The position numbers were made by a program, and so were the translations under genes. Positions 11,201 to 25,100 of a stretch of 64,000 nucleotides of DNA are shown piece after piece. The notes beneath the pieces were generated by a model that had not been told where the DNA came from, made no database searches, and saw nothing but the letters and a program-made list of their open reading frames with translations. Within the stretch, counting starts at the first letter, position 1; the number at the start of each line of letters is the position of its first letter. This DNA is from Neospora caninum Liverpool (lineage: Eukaryota; Apicomplexa; Conoidasida; Eucoccidiorida; Sarcocystidae), in the NCBI RefSeq assembly GCF_000208865.1, contig NC_018393.1:1674001-1738000 (forward strand), given 5' to 3'.

Positions 11201-14200
11201 CCGTCGTTCTCTGGCCGGACGCGATCGACGGTGCGTCTTGGTGTTGAGGAGGCGCGAACGCGTGTCTTCTTTCGCTCTCATTTCAGCCATCCCTGTCCCT
11301 GAGGCCACTTGAAACACGTCTCGCGTTGTTTCGTCGCACACACAGCAGGTCACGCAGCTCGTCCGTTCCCGTGTGTATCCCGCAGTCGTTTTCTTTTTCT
11401 CGGGTTCTGGCCGTCTTCGTTTCGGAGTTTCGTGCCGCTTTCCTGGTTTCCCGCATCTGTCTGAATCGGTATGGTCTCCGTTTTCTGTGCGGCGCTCGCT
11501 CCCCTGTCCTCGGCGCGTGCAGATGGGGCGCCGTCGACCTGGTCATTTCCACGCCGCACCTCTTTCTAGAGGATGTCGAGCGGTTCCGCGGGGAAAACCT
11601 CCAGCCATCAATGTTGATTTTGGACGAAGTGGACGATCTGCTCCGCGCACGGGCGTCGCGAACTCTTCTCATGGACATCCTCGGCTACTGCAGGCCTCGC
11701 GTACCCATTCCGGCGCCTCACACTGCCAAACCCGCCGTAGGCTTCTCCAGACAAAAACACGCCGACGGGCTGCCCGTGCATGCAGCCAGTAGCTCCGCGC
11801 CGATTCACTGTCGTCCGTGCACGCTGTCCAGCTGTTTGTTGGAGCAAGGCACCCTCCGACGGGTTTCTTCTCCTTTCCTGGCTTCGGTCTTCCTTTTGTT
11901 CCTGAGCGTCTCCCAACTGTCGCATCTGTTTTAGCCTCGTCAGCTACTCGACTTCGCCTTCTCTGTCTCTGTGTGGGCGCTCTGCGGCAGCGCGCCGGCT
12001 CGCTTGCGTTCTCTGCCTGGGCTGCCCGGTGTGTCTCCGCTCCTGCTCGTTTCGGCGCTGGGGCTCTCCCGCGGCTTCCCCTGCGCTCACCTCTGCGACT
12101 CGCTGTGTCTCTGACGGCTTCCGCAGCTCCCCGACTTCCGGCCCTGCCAAGTGATCTTCTCCGGCGCGACGCTTGCGTCCCTCGGGCCGTGTAGTCCGGG
12201 GGTCATGATAATCGAGCGCTTCGGCAACGCCTTCGAGGTTTCCCCGCGCTCTCGGCACCAGCTGCGGGACGAGGTGAAGCAGCTGTGGATCCGACTCAAT
12301 GCGGAACGCGTCGGAGAACTCCTTGCCCTCGCCCAGCCTCCCTGGCGAGCGGCTGAGCCCCACGAAGAAGACAAGGAGACCAGGACCGCGGGAGGGCACG
12401 TGAACCTGGGGAGCACTGGCTCCGCAGGCGACGAAGTGGGCGTCGGCGGTCGGAGGCGGCGCATCAAGGGCGGCTTAATCACGGGCTCCGCCCTGGCCGA
12501 GGAAAGGAAGAAGGAGTTTCTCCTCTTGGGTGGGAACCTTCCCGTCTACTTGAAGCGGCGAAACCAGCCGAGCGACGAGGCCGTCGCTCTGGCGTCACGG
12601 CTCGTGGCCGAGACCTCGCCGCACACGAACGTGCAGCGGAAACTGAGACAACAGGTGTCCTGGGATCACCGCGTCGATATCCTTCTCGGCCTCCTCGCTG
12701 CCTTCCCTGTCGAGAGGACAGTCGTCTTCGTGAACTCCGTCGAGCGCTGCATCCGCCTCTTTGATTTCTTCCGGGACCGAGCCTGGCCAGTCGTCAGCTT
12801 CCACCGCAAGATGTCCATGAAGCACCGCACCCGCGCCCTCGCGCGACTGCTCGCGGCCCCCGCGCGAGACAGCAAACCAGAGAGCGATAGCGACACGGAC
12901 GTCGACGAAGACAGCGAAGGCGAACGCTTCGGAGACTTCCGGGACCGGCTGGGCCGACCCAGAGGCCAGGCCAGCGACCGAGAGCTTCTTCCGGCTTCAC
13001 TCATGATCGCCACAGACCTCGCGTGTCGGGGCCTCGATTTGCAGGGCGTGCAGCATGTGATCAATTTCGACTTCCCAACGGATGCACTGGCCTACATTCA
13101 CCGGGCTGGACGGACCTGTAAGCGAGCCGGAGACAAAAGGGGAATGGCAAAAGGAGGCAAAGGCAGGGGGGGAAGGGAAACAGGGACAGCTGATAGCGGC
13201 GGCGCGTGGGAGGGAGCGAGGCCATTTCCGGTCGCGGTTTGGAAGCATCACCCCGTGTGCCCATGCTGCTTCGTGGCGCGCGTTTCTCTGATTCTTCGTT
13301 GGCCATAGGTTCGTGTCGTCCTGTCAGCGCCTCGTGTTCTTGGCGCGGTCACTCCACCTGGTTTGTTCGACATCTCGCCACCGTTTTCGTTTCGCCGTCT
13401 CCCTGCCTCTCCGTGGAGTTTCGTCTCGCCTGTCTCTGGCCCGAAGCGACTCGGCGGCTCCCTCTGTTCGCCTCTGCCACGCACCTTCTGCCTCGTGTGT
13501 GTTTGCGGAGTTTTTTGTCAGCCCCATTTACCTGCGCTGCGTCATCCAGTGTTCATGTGCTTCCACAGTGCCACACATTCTGGAACTCAATGTGTTACAC
13601 TGCACCGAGGTCGTTCACGCTTGCGGTAGCACCCTGCGTAGACTGTTCCCCGCTCTGTTTTCTTCTCTCTCGGTTGTGCTTGAGCATCTGCTCCGCTCAG
13701 CGCGGCCTGGTGCCGGAGCATTGGGGCGCGGAGGTCCAGTGACGCGTTTATGGAGAATGCTTTGCTCAAAACTTCTTTTTACAAGTCAGCGACTCCTTCG
13801 CTTTTCCTTCGCTGTCGAGGCCCTCTCCGCCCCCTCTCGCCGTCTCCTCTCCTTTTTCTACGACCAGCTTCAGTCGCCGCCGGTCGCGGATCACATTTTG
13901 TGCTCGCTTCTCCTTCTGCCTGCGTGGAATTTTCTGCAGGTAGGCGGCCGTCTTCGTCGCGCAGCGTGGACGCCGCAGAGGAGCGCAGGTCCGGGTTTTG
14001 TCTGGTTAGCAATCTGGTGAGCGACGACGATTTCCCTCTCGCGTCGTCTCTGTACTTTCTGCAAAAAGAAAATCAAAACCTAGAAAGCACTTTCAGTCGG
14101 AAGGCATCCTTCAAGGCGCGTTACATTCGCCACAGAGAGGCGGAGAAGAAGCGAAAGGCGGAGGCGGGCGAACAACAGAGGCAGCGAGGCGCGGGGAGCG

Positions 14201-15471
14201 CTGAAGGCGAAAACGAAGCCGCGGACCTCAACAAGGGCGCCTACGTCGATGACATCGAACAGCTGTGGAACCAAATGTACCGCATGCAGTTCGCGCGGAA
14301 GGCACGCGGGGACCGAGAGCGGCGCGAACGAGGCGCAGAAAACGGGGTGGCGAGGACGCCGCGCGAGCGGCGCGGTAGGGGCGTTGCGGAGGAAGGCGCA
14401 GAGGAACCACAGGAACGCGGAGAAAGAGGACGCACGGGGGCAGAACCGAAGACACCTCCAGCTGGTAGCTCACCCGAGGCATCTGCGGCATTATGCAGAG
14501 GCACAGGGAAACGGCGTCGACGCCTGCGTGGCCAACTGGCAGAACGGGTATGCCCTAAAGGCGGGTTTCTGAGTTACCGCGAGGCGGAAGCGCGGAGGAG
14601 GCAACGGCTTGTTGACCGTTTGTTGACGGGAGCTGTATGGAGTGAAGACGGCAGGACGGCATGCATCGAGGCGCCCCGGTCTTTTTTTGAGGACGATGAG
14701 GAGGCCGCGCTAGTTGGCATAGCGGAGCAAAGGGGAGACCGTGGGCCGCGCGGCTCTTTCGGGTCGGACGGGCTCCTCCGAAAAAGGGGCGGAAGCTCCC
14801 CAGGTGCCCACGTGACGCACCCTGCCCCAGGCGGTGGCAGGCGCGGCGAGGAACAGACTCGGCTAGCTTGTGAGGGGAAGGCGCACGGCGCGAGTACCCT
14901 CCCCGAGGCGGAGGCCGACGGAGACGGGGAAGCCGAGCAAGGTCAACGCTGCACGGGCGCAAGGCACTCCGAGCGTACTTTGCATCCAGGTGGAAACAGA
15001 GTGCGAGCTTTAGGGACCAGTCGAGCGCTGCAAATGCGGGCGGCACTGTTTGACGATGACAGCGAGGACGAAGACAACCTGCATGCGCGTGCGTATTCTG
15101 CGCAGCTGTCTCCCGATTCAGCTTCTTCGCCCTCTCTATATCGCTCCTCGGCCATGACGCTAGACGGGACCTCACGGGATGCGAGAGACGCAGACGCTGC
15201 TGGGTGTAGCGTCGGCGCGCCGGAGCGCGCTGCGGAGGAGGCACGGCTCTCTGCAGGCCGCGAAGTGTGGACTGAAGAGGAGTACGACAAGTTCGTCGTG
15301 AGACGGTTTGAGGCTTACCAGGACGGTTGCCGAAATCGAGCTCGGGGTCACGACCCCCGTCTCGCGTCGGTGACTCGGCTCCACCAGAAGGCAGCGGAGA
15401 TGAGGACCAAGATGCTCATGAATAATTTCGGCGCCAGTGACGACTTCTTTGACGAAGATCTCAAAGTGTAG
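8208..15471 (+). CDS. DEAD-box-family ATP-dependent RNA helicase with variant motifs (DEVD), ~1819 aa
   Basis: Four exons: 8208-10966, 11523-11700, 12127-13117, 13940-15471; every junction is GT/AG and in phase, total 5460 nt. A second donor for exon 2 after 11736 is also in phase. Helicase motifs in order: Q-like region [17 protein letters not shown]; motif I DRTGTGKT (residues 499-506); Ia-like LLLPTHDMV; Ib-like ISTPHLF; motif II DEVD (954-957); motif III SGAT (991-994); [22 protein letters not shown] (from 1272); VI HRAGRT (1304-1309). The core is expected to unwind or remodel RNA using ATP. Motifs I and II are ~450 residues apart, so ~350 residues of acidic/Ser-rich insertion sit in RecA domain 1. 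The N-terminus (first ~45 residues) has many Arg and almost no acid, presequence-like. SGAT, the variable spacing and the presequence recall mitochondrial DDX28-type helicases, but that is inference. The C-terminal ~500 residues are basic/acidic low complexity ending [10 protein letters not shown]. Confidence 0.88.
8912..8990 (+). repeat. 21-bp tandem repeat inside helicase exon 1
   Basis: Unit cgctcgcccgtccctctgcgc occurs three times perfectly (8912-8932, 8933-8953, 8954-8974) followed by a decayed partial fourth copy. The period is a multiple of three, so it adds the 7-residue unit ARPSLCA to the serine-rich N-terminal region without shifting the frame. Confidence 0.95.
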
Positions 15472-18400
15472 AGGATAGCCGAGACCAAACGGAGGAAGCG
15501 CGGAAGAGACGATTTTGTGTGTCTTCCTTTGGAGGTGTGTGGCTGCTTTGGACAGGACGAACAAGAGGGAGAGACACCTTGGCCCTTGTCGTTCATTCTT
15601 GAATCCTTACTTCGCTGCTCTGCTGTCTGTCTTTCGGATCTTGGCTTTCCGGGTTTCTTTCCATATCTTTGGCGCATCGTTCCTGCCCCATAGGTTTCTC
15701 TCTCATTGTCATGTGATACTCCAGATCCGTCGTCTTTTCGTCCGCGTCCACGTGAGCTGCAACCAGTTGACACCCGAGCGTCCCAGACCATCTCAGTCTC
15801 CGTCGGTTTGCCTAGCTCTCCTCCCGCGCGTTTCTTTGCTAGCTGGCCGGGCTGACCCCTCTCATGATTTCCGGTGTTTTTCTTGTGCCGACAGTGACTC
15901 TCGTTACGTGTCTCCGTTCTTTGCCCTTCGGTTTCTCCCGTTCGCCCGCATTCCTAAGGGCAATCTTTCTCTCAAGTCATTTCAGGGTTATCTAGCCTAG
16001 CATCCACTTCGTTTACCGCTCGCCAGTGACTCGCAGAAGAGCGACGCGTGGCCGCCTCCAGGGACGTGGTCCCGTGTAACGCACATGTATGGGGCCCTCT
16101 TCATTCTAAAAAGACGTTGTTTTGTGTGTACACAGTGCTTACGCCTGCAACTTTCAGATGCGAGGTTCATGGTCTTGTACCGCAAATGAAAATTGCATAT
16201 GAACAAGCTTTGGATCCTCTACGTCGGTGGGGTCCTTGGTATTCCGCAGGACGCCGCCTACCCAATTCGCTTAGCAATGACTGAGCCTAAGCGCATGCGT
16301 GCCGTCTACGGCCATTTTCAATTCGACGGGCGTTTCTTGTCCGGATGCTCCCTGCAGTCAATGTAGACAGGGTGGAAGCTCCCTTGAGTCACCTCTCACA
16401 GCTGGTTGTTTTAAGTCACGGGCCAAAACCGATAAGAAAAGTTATTTGGCTGTGAGCAAGAAGCTTACGCAGTGATTCATTCCACACTGCTGAACTTTGC
16501 GGAGTTGCGCGGGACCAGCGAGCAAAGCTCCCCCATAAAGTTTGCACCAGTGACAACGCAGCAGAGTAGCCGGGGGTCTCAATCATCGCTACGGGTTCTG
16601 GTCTGCTGCTTTTCGGCAACAGCCAACAACCACCCAGAGGGCGGTCCTTTGGTGGTAATTCCCTTTTCCGTCCGCACGTTCGTAGAGACTGTTTGAAACT
16701 GCTGAATCTCCTGTGTATAAGATGTGTGTTGTGGGAGGAACCCGTAGGTGCTTTGTCTGTCTTTCTCCGTTTCCGTGAAAAGGGTGCTTATTCTTGCCTT
16801 GTCCACGACAAAGCAACCAGCTGAGCAGACAGAATCCGATGTTCCTGAGCATTTGAGCCGATGGCTGGGCGACTTTGCCGGCGCTATATCGTTCTTCCAC
16901 AGCTCCCCTCTGTGTCCTGGTCAACCCCCTCAAGAACAGTTTTCTTTCATTGTCGACGAACGAGGTACAGCTAAGACCCCACCTGTTATATACTGGATGA
17001 ACGTATTGTACGCCTGGTATGGAAGGATCATACTCCACGCTTCTATAGTTCAACCGCCTGAGACTCTAGACTCTCCACTCCAATCCCCTGCATTACATGA
17101 CCGTGAATTTGAAGCGCAAAAGGGTGAAAAACACCCGGTCGGCCTCTGTTCCTTCCTTCGAAATCCTGGCGGCGCTATCCGGCGCCCGGCGTCACACGAG
17201 ACATCCCTCTGCGGGGGAAGCCGTTTTCTATTCTCGGATTTTGGGTCTGGAGCTTCGCTTCGTGCTACACAAATTAAAAAACTAGGCGACACAAGGTCAG
17301 CTCTCTTTCCACCGGTGCGGATCCCCTATGCGCATTACCGAGCAGTGTCTGCTCGGAGCGTCATGCTTTCTGCGCAAATTCTCTGTGGGATTATTTCGGT
17401 CTGTAACACGGCTTCGGGTTTTGTCTCGTGCGCTCCGCGCGTGCCAAGTGTGTGTTGAGAGCCTCAGGGTGTGTCTGGGCTGTTGCTCAAGTCGCTGGAC
17501 ACGTTTCCCCCTGCGGGCGCTGCTGGAGGAGAAAAAAGTGAAACTACCCGGAGTGCGCCTAATAGAGCTGTTTGTGCTCCCAGCTAGCCACCTCACCGTA
17601 TCTTCAAACGGGGTACAGTGCAAATGGCGTCGGCGAGAACGCGACAGAGACCCAGGTACACTGCGGGCCCCGAAAACGCTGTCGCGTAGCGCGTGCGGAA
17701 TACCGGCAGGATCGAGACTGCTTCTCGTCCTTCAGTGGACACAACGTTTATTTGCGCAGCTTTGTCGGGCACGCCTGTATATTTTTATGCGGCAGCGAGT
17801 CATTTTTTTGCCTTTTCCCTCGTTTCTCTACCCTGCCGCTCCTTTCCACGACCTTGACCTCCCCCCCCCCCCTACCCATGCTCGTCCAGCCTTCTCCGCA
17901 AGGTGGTTCATGCGTTTAGGGCTCCTGCGTTTTCCTTCCCCGCGCATCACCCCGCCTCACTCCCCAGTTTGCTTTTCGCGCTCCATACATTGAAGGGAGC
18001 AGGGGCGAAAAGCAGAGCTGCTTGGCGGAGGGACCACAGGGAAAGCACTTTTCGCCGAGGATCCGCCAGAGCGCAGTCGCGGCGATAACGCGCTACGCCT
18101 AGGTGATGGACGGTGCTCGGGTGACCAGTGCCGCCGATTCTCCTCGATTCCCCTTGTCCACTCGTTTTCCCCTTCTCCACTCGTTTGTATGCAGCCACTC
18201 CGCATGATGGGTGAGGTGCCCTCTCCCTCCGTGGCGAATTTTCTCTACATTTTTGGCGGTGAAACGGTCTTTTGATGCACGAGTGACGCGTTCTCCTCGC
18301 GCTGTCGCGGCAGAGCCTGTCGGGCTGGGATTCCTGCCTTCAGAAAATGGGGAGGGTGCTGTGACAAGAAGACGTTTCCACGCTACCTCTTGTCAGTTTC

Positions 18401-19183
18401 GTTTTCATTTCGTTTCTCCACCCAGGTTCTGGTTCCCGACTTCTGACCCAGAGCTACGTCCGCTCTCTGGTGCTTTTTCCGTCGTTCCACGGTAGTGCGC
18501 CTCGTTCCTGTCGCAGGCGCCAAGAGCAGCCTGCCAACTTCCGCCCTTTTGTCGTCCTTTCCCGTCAATCGCTGCTAACTTGTGTGGTTGGTGTTCTTAC
18601 CTCCAGAGGTCTCTGTTTGCGAACCTCAACCCCGAGTTTTTGCCTCGCTTTCGCTGCGCCGCTCGTCTCTCGACGTGGCCCGGCATTTCAACGCGGTGTA
18701 TGTACAGACTCTCCATACGCTCACACCGTCTCTGCATGCTCCAAGACTCCCCTGCCTGACCAGGCCTTGTCGTGCCTCTGCGCCGCGAGCGGGGTCTGCG
18801 TGTTTTGTTGCGCCTCTGCTCAGCCTGCTCGCCTTTTTGAGAGGACGTGCCAGGGAGGAGGCACAACTGGGGCGGCGTAGAACTCGACTGCCGCCTCCCG
18901 GTCACTCTCCTCAAAGGTGTACTCGTTTTTCGCCGGCGGGAGCACTCTCGTTTTCCTCTCGTGAATCGCGCAGGAATGACGCAGGCCGGTTCAATGCCCC
19001 GCAAGCCTTAGTTTGACTCTCAAGATTTTTTCCGGTTCCTGTGTAGGTCGACCGGCGTTCTGGTTCGTGGGCGTCCCGGAAGAATCGCCTGTTTGCCCAT
19101 TCGCTTCTCGCCCAGTGCCTGCTTGCGCCTGTGCCGAACTTTCAGCTGATCCGAGGGGAAAAAGAGCGAGAATTGAACACAGG
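15472..19183. other. Intergenic region between helicase and RING-FHA gene
   Basis: About 3.7 kb between two plus-strand genes: helicase 3' UTR, spacer, and promoter/5' UTR of the next gene. The longest open frames (16748-17458 and 17328-17993, +) show no motifs or credible starts. An acceptor-like site (ccggttcctgtgtag|GTCGACC) near 19047 lies in an open frame that runs into the next gene, so an upstream exon adding N-terminal residues cannot be excluded. Confidence 0.45.
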
Positions 19184-22100
19184 ATGCCGCTCAACAAGCG
19201 AAAGGGGGGGAACCCAGAGGTACGCACAGAAAGGGAGGGAAACGGAGCGACAGCGAGGGAGGCTTCGTTGTTCCCGACGAACGGAAGCGGCGGCCGCAGG
19301 TGGCGAGCCAGAAGGCGAGCAAGCGTGAGGGAGGAGGCGCGACGGCAAGGAACGTCAGCGGCTGTGGCCAGCGCCGTGCCTGCAGTGCTTGAAACCCGAC
19401 TCGTCGGGGAGGCGGAAGAAGACAGCGGAAATACCGGCGAAAGCAACTCAAAGCGGTCCCCCAAGGCGTCTCAGGGCTCCAAACAGACGGCGGACAGCAT
19501 GAGTGCCGGCGAACGTGGACCCGACCAGCGAGGAAACAAACACTCGGAAAGACAGAAGGTGGACCCATGTGCGAGAGCAAGGGCCATGGAAGCGACCTCG
19601 AGCTGGGCGTACGGCAGAGGTGCCGCCAGCGAGACAGGAGACGGAGAGGAGGAGCCGGGAGCAGGAGTGAGCACTTCTCGATTGGAAGCAGGCAACGTCG
19701 GAGGGGCCATGTGCAACGAGACAGGAGTCCAGAGGACACCAAGCGACAGACACCCTTCGCCTTGTCCATCTGCCGCGCCCCGTGCTTCGCGTGAGACCGA
19801 CCTCGTACCTTGTCTGCATTCACTTCCAGCGTCAACCCTCGCGGCATCTGCCGGCCCTGCAGCTACTCTCTTCTCGTCTCCTCTTGGAGCGTCCGCCTCC
19901 TCTCCTCGCCCTTCCGCTCACGAACCCACTGCATGCCGCCCTGGGAGTCTGTCACCAGACAGAACAGGCGCCACCTCTTCGGTCCCCGCTTCTTCGTCTC
20001 CTCAGTCTGTGCCATCTTCCTCCCGACCGCAGTTCTCTGGAGGGTCTCCTTCGCCTTCTTTGGCCTCGGCCTTCGCCTCGGCATCGTCTGCGAGGTCTTC
20101 TTTTCCTTTTCGCGCCGCGCCGAAAGACCGCCCACAGCCCGACCCCCCCCAGGGGTGTGAGTGGCCCTCGCCGGGGCCCGCTTCCTCTTCACGAGCTCCC
20201 ACGTCTTCCTGCAGGCTGTGTCCTGACTCGCCATTGCTTCCACCCACTGCTCCGGGCACGGATCCTGCAGCGGCGTTGCTGTCCCCGGTTGCCTCGTCCT
20301 CCTCGTCTGCCGAAGAGGAGCCGGCTGTTCTCGCCAGTCTGCGGAAGGAGTTGACCTGCTCCATCTGCTTGGAGCTTCTGCAACTTCCCGTCACTGTCGA
20401 CTGTGGGCACACGTTTTGCCGCTACTGCATCAGCCACAACAAAATCGATCGGCGCGCCTGTCCGCTGTGTCGCCAGCCTCTGAGTCTGTCTTCGTCGCTC
20501 TCGATCAACACGGTCCTGGCCAATCTCTTGACGCTTCTCGGCATGCGCCGCGGCAAGAAAGGCGGTTTCCCCGCCTGGACCCTCGTCGCCAAAGAGGCAG
20601 GCAACGCACCAACCGGAGGCGGGAAAACCGCGAGCGGTGCCTCAAGCGAAAGCCGCGAGGTGTCCGCGACGGGACCCAGCTGCGCCGGTTGCCTGTCAGC
20701 CGAACGCGGCGAGGCCGCGACTCACGCAGGCAGCATCGCGGCGACGGGACAAAGAGACGGAGCGATTGCCTCCCTCGGCGTTCCCCAGAAGCCGGCCGAG
20801 CCAGGCAGTCAACCGGAGCGCTTGGCAGCGCCGCAGTGCGAGGCGCCGTCGGTCCCTCCAGCTGACTCACCTCTCGATGCCTCGCCCCTCGCGCCCGCCG
20901 CAGCAGGCGTCAGTGGAGACGATTTGCTCGAGCCCGCGGTCGAAGTTCGCGCCCCGACAGCCGAGTGGTGGGCGGAGACCTGTGTGAAGCCGAAGCTGGC
21001 GATGCCGCTCGTGTTGCGGCTGCTCCTCCGTGAGCTCGGTGAGGACAGCATCGTCTTCTTCGACGACCTCGTCGGCTGCGTCGTCGAGGAGTTCGAGAAG
21101 AAGGAGCTGTGGAGCGCACAAAGGTGGCTCTTCACGCTTCAAGACCTCGAGACCTTCGCTCGGCTCGTCCGCTTCGACCGCGAAGACCAGCGGGCCTCGC
21201 AGGAACGCATTCGTTTGTGGGTAGAGGACTACGTGGACGCGATGCCTCGTGTCTGCTCGCGGCGCTTCATCACGGACCCAGTCAGTGGATGCCGCGGCCG
21301 AATCATGATGCGCGTGCTGCCGGATCCTCAACACAAAATCGAATCTCGCGTTGTCGACTCAGCCGATATCCGCCACTCTCTGCCTTGGGACTTGGGTCGC
21401 CACCACCAGTCCCTCATCCACATCCCCCACTCCTCCGTCTCCCTGTCGCACCTTCAACTCTTGCCGCAGCCTGGAGCCGAGGCCGACGAGCTCGCCGTCC
21501 TCGATCTGGGCTCCACTATCGGAACCATGCTTCTGTAAGCGACCTTGAAACGCCGCCTCACAGGCGCGCCGAATCCGCACCAGGCGGCCTCCCGCGGCTG
21601 CACACAGGGATCGATACAGCGAACGGTCGGGCAGTGTTCCAAATGACTCACACCCGCACAGGCGGAACCTGGGTCTCAGCTCAGGCCACACGAAGCGTTT
21701 GCTGGTGATCTCGATAATCGTACATGCATGCATCTTATTAGACATATATATATATATATATATCTGTAAATGGATACCTATATATATGTAGATATGCATC
21801 TGTATGTATAAATATATATATATATATATATGTTCAAGCAGATATATACTTGTGCGGATGCAGGGGAATGTGCAGAGCTTGAGAAGCGCGTGCGTCGCGT
21901 CTCATTGTGGAGTTTCGTCTTCCATCAGTCGTGAAGGTGAACAGCGAATCCGTATTTTTCCTGTTATCTTTCTTTCAGAATTGATGGCACTCATACACTT
22001 CAGTCTGGAGACGTAATCCACCTCGGCGACCGCATCGAGATTGCTGTCGAGATCGTTCCCGCGCGTCTGATTCGTCAGCTGGCGAAGCGGAGACAGAGAG

Positions 22101-25100
22101 AGAGAAAGCCAGGCAAGATGTCAGTCCGCAGCATTGACGGCCTGGACTTTCCCGCGGAACTGTCTCGTTCTGGCCAAGACGGCGGCGCAGGCGACTGCTG
22201 CTGGAGACAGCCGTACCGTCAACAGCTCTCCTCGGAACGAGGGTGGCCGAGCCTCGCGGGAACAGAGGTCGCCAGAGGACCCCACACAAAGGGCGCATTT
22301 CCGTCTTCTTTCCATCCTAGTGGAGTGTCGGGAGCCGCGGGGGCCATTGTGTGGCCGGCTGGGAGCGGGGCGGAGACAGTTGGAGACACGGTCGGGATGG
22401 GGCTCGACAAAGAGCGCCTGGGTTTGGCGCTGGGCTTGCCAACGCGCATTTCCAACGCAGGGCTCTTCGGGGAACCAAAGGCAAAAGGAAGGAGGGGAAG
22501 TCGAGGCGAAGGACGGGGAGAAAGAACCGCCAGGAATGCCACACATGGCCGGTTGAAGCAGCCGCAGGAGACCCGAGACACGCTTCGAGGCGAGAGGCCA
22601 AGCGGGGGGAAACGCGACAATGAAGATCGCGAAACTGCCAGGTTGGAGAGACGGCGGCTTCGCAAGCTTCTCGAGGCAGTCCCCCCGAATCCTTTCCTGG
22701 ACATGCAGTGGATCCGGTCCCGAAAAGAGTGTTTCAGTGTCCCTCGACCGGCTGTGGAGGGCCAATCCCAGCACAGAGGTGGCACGCGTCAGCCGGGAGA
22801 CTCAGACTCGGGCGCAGACTGGTGCTCTCAGAGCCAGGTTCGTTCCCATCCGCTTCACTCATCGGCTCACCCGCATCAACGCGAGGCTCGCGCCAACGCT
22901 CCTATGCGTTTTTCTGTTGTGGACCCGGCGACGAAAGACGGAAAGACAGGGTGTCCTTTTCCCTCGCACATTCCACCTTCGCATGTTCCGTCCACTGCCT
23001 GTACCGCCTCGCCTGAAGAGTCGCGGGGGAGTGGTTGTCGCTCTCGGTCGCCGCCTGAGACTCAGGTCGGGGACAGCGAGAAAGACACGCGGCTTTTTAC
23101 CCCCTGCGAAGGCTCCACGGGGGCTCCGTCGCGAGCTGAGACGCGAGGCGCGTTGGCGGACGCCGGACGTAGCTCCGCGGGCGGGCACTCGCAGGAGAGA
23201 CACAGCACGGCGTCGACGGTAGCTCCTCTCTCTTCGGCTGCTTCGCGACGAGCGCCGACGGACGCTGAACCGCGCAGGCGCGAAACGTCTGCGCCTGAAG
23301 CCGGTGGAGGCGAAGCGGCAAGGTTTTCGGTTGGCCTGCACCCAGGAGCGAGGCGCAGCGATTCCACGGACTCTGGCCGCACCTCTGAGCCTCTGCCACC
23401 TCTTCCTCGTCTTGGGTCCACAGGGATGCCCGCGCGTTCCGAGTTGAGTCCAGTCTCCGCAGACGTCGAGCGCGGAGCTGTTAACCGTGTCGCTCCTCAG
23501 TCCCAGTACTCGCTGTGTGTGGAAGACCCATTTACCGGCTCCCGTTGTCTGCCCCTGGAGAGAAGGGACACCTCGGCGCCTCTGGATGGAGGGAGGGGAC
23601 ACGAAGAGGCCTGGAAAGACCGAACAGGAGAGAGGGGACCGAGCAGAGAGGCCAAGGAGGAGGAGGGTCGAGGCAACCGTCCGACCAGCCAAGTGACCGC
23701 GGATACAGCGTTGCCTTGTCTCTTGCAGTGCCCGTCAGCGCCGCTTTCAGGCGCCGCAAGTGTCTATGCGGGCACCGCCGAGAGCATCGCTTTCTCGTCC
23801 CCTCGCCGAGAGCTGAGGTCGTCTCTGTCGCCAACGAGCGTCTCGCGAGACCCGACACAAGACGAAGACGTTGCCCGCTGGCTCGGCTCCAATGAGAGCG
23901 AAGAAGATTTGAGTGACGACAGCTCTGACGAGGACTTGAGCGACTGGGTGAGGCCCGGTGAGACCGAGCCTCTCGACTCGTTCCTTCTTCTCCGGATCAC
24001 CGATGCGCCGACAGCCGGGGCTGCATCTTCGCACCTCCCTTCTGTCTCTTCAGCTGCGGGAGGCAACAGATCGCGCAACGAGAACGCGCCGGCCGACGAG
24101 GAAAGCGATGGGCTGGAGGGAGCCGACAGGCAAACGAGCAAGAGCTTGAGTCTTTTGCCGCCGGGATTTGCCGAGTGGGCGTCTCCGACTGGCGTTGTCC
24201 TAGGCAGGGGCCCACACAACCCGCTGCGGGGCTTTAAAAAGGTGCGTGCATGGAGTGACGGAAAGGCGCGAGAGGAGACACGAGGCAGAAAGCCACGACG
24301 TAAAGCTAGAACCAAAGTGATGGGCGAAGAGAGGCCAGCGAAAAGCAGGGACAGCATAGAGAAGGAGGGAATGAGATTGTGGCCCTCTGCTCAGTGAGTC
24401 ACACAAGAATATACATACAAAGCTCTAGATTTGCATTATATATACATATAGATATGTGCATGTTTTAGGCCGCCGTGCAGGAAGAATGAGAGGGGCATTT
24501 GAATCGTGGGAAGCGGTGAAGAGAACTCTAAAACAGTGGCAGGCGTTGTCTGTCTCGCCCTATCACTGTCTGTTGGCCTCTTTCTTTCGCTTGCTTCTTC
24601 GTGGTAGTCTGCTCCGGTGTCTGTGCCTCCCTCGCGACGGCGAGCGTTCTTGGCCGTCTGCTACTCTCGCGGGTTTCCGCCCGGCCTGGCTCTGCTGGCC
24701 TGAGCCTTCCTCGGTTGTCGCCCGTCACCTTTGTGCGTCCGTGTGTAATTCCTGCTTCCCCAGATTGCCGTGACGACGAACAACGGCTACATCAGCCGCG
24801 TGCACTGTCTGATCTACTACGACGGCTCTCGACCGCCGAACCAGCGCTGGGTACTGAAAGACGCCAGCACACTCGGGACGTATTTGCGCCTCAAGCCCTT
24901 CGAGCCCCGGCCTTGCCCGCTCACGCCTAAATGCATTTTAAAAGTCGGCCAGTGCAAAGTGGAGATTTCGCTGAGGGGTTCGGCTTCGCCGGTTCCCGCG
25001 TCCAGAAATATCGGGGGGACTGTCTCGAGCGCGGTCGTCCGCGAAAGTCGCGGCGACCCGCCGCCGGCTTCGGGGCCTTCGACCTCGGACTCTTCCTCCA

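Noticed and set aside
16748..17458. 236-codon open frame on +
   Set aside because: No motif or splice partners and a start in poor context; likely chance in intergenic sequence.
22121..22785. Long minus-strand frames antisense to RING-FHA exon 2
   Set aside because: Shadows of a 2.2-kb coding exon whose phase is fixed by FHA sequence on both sides.
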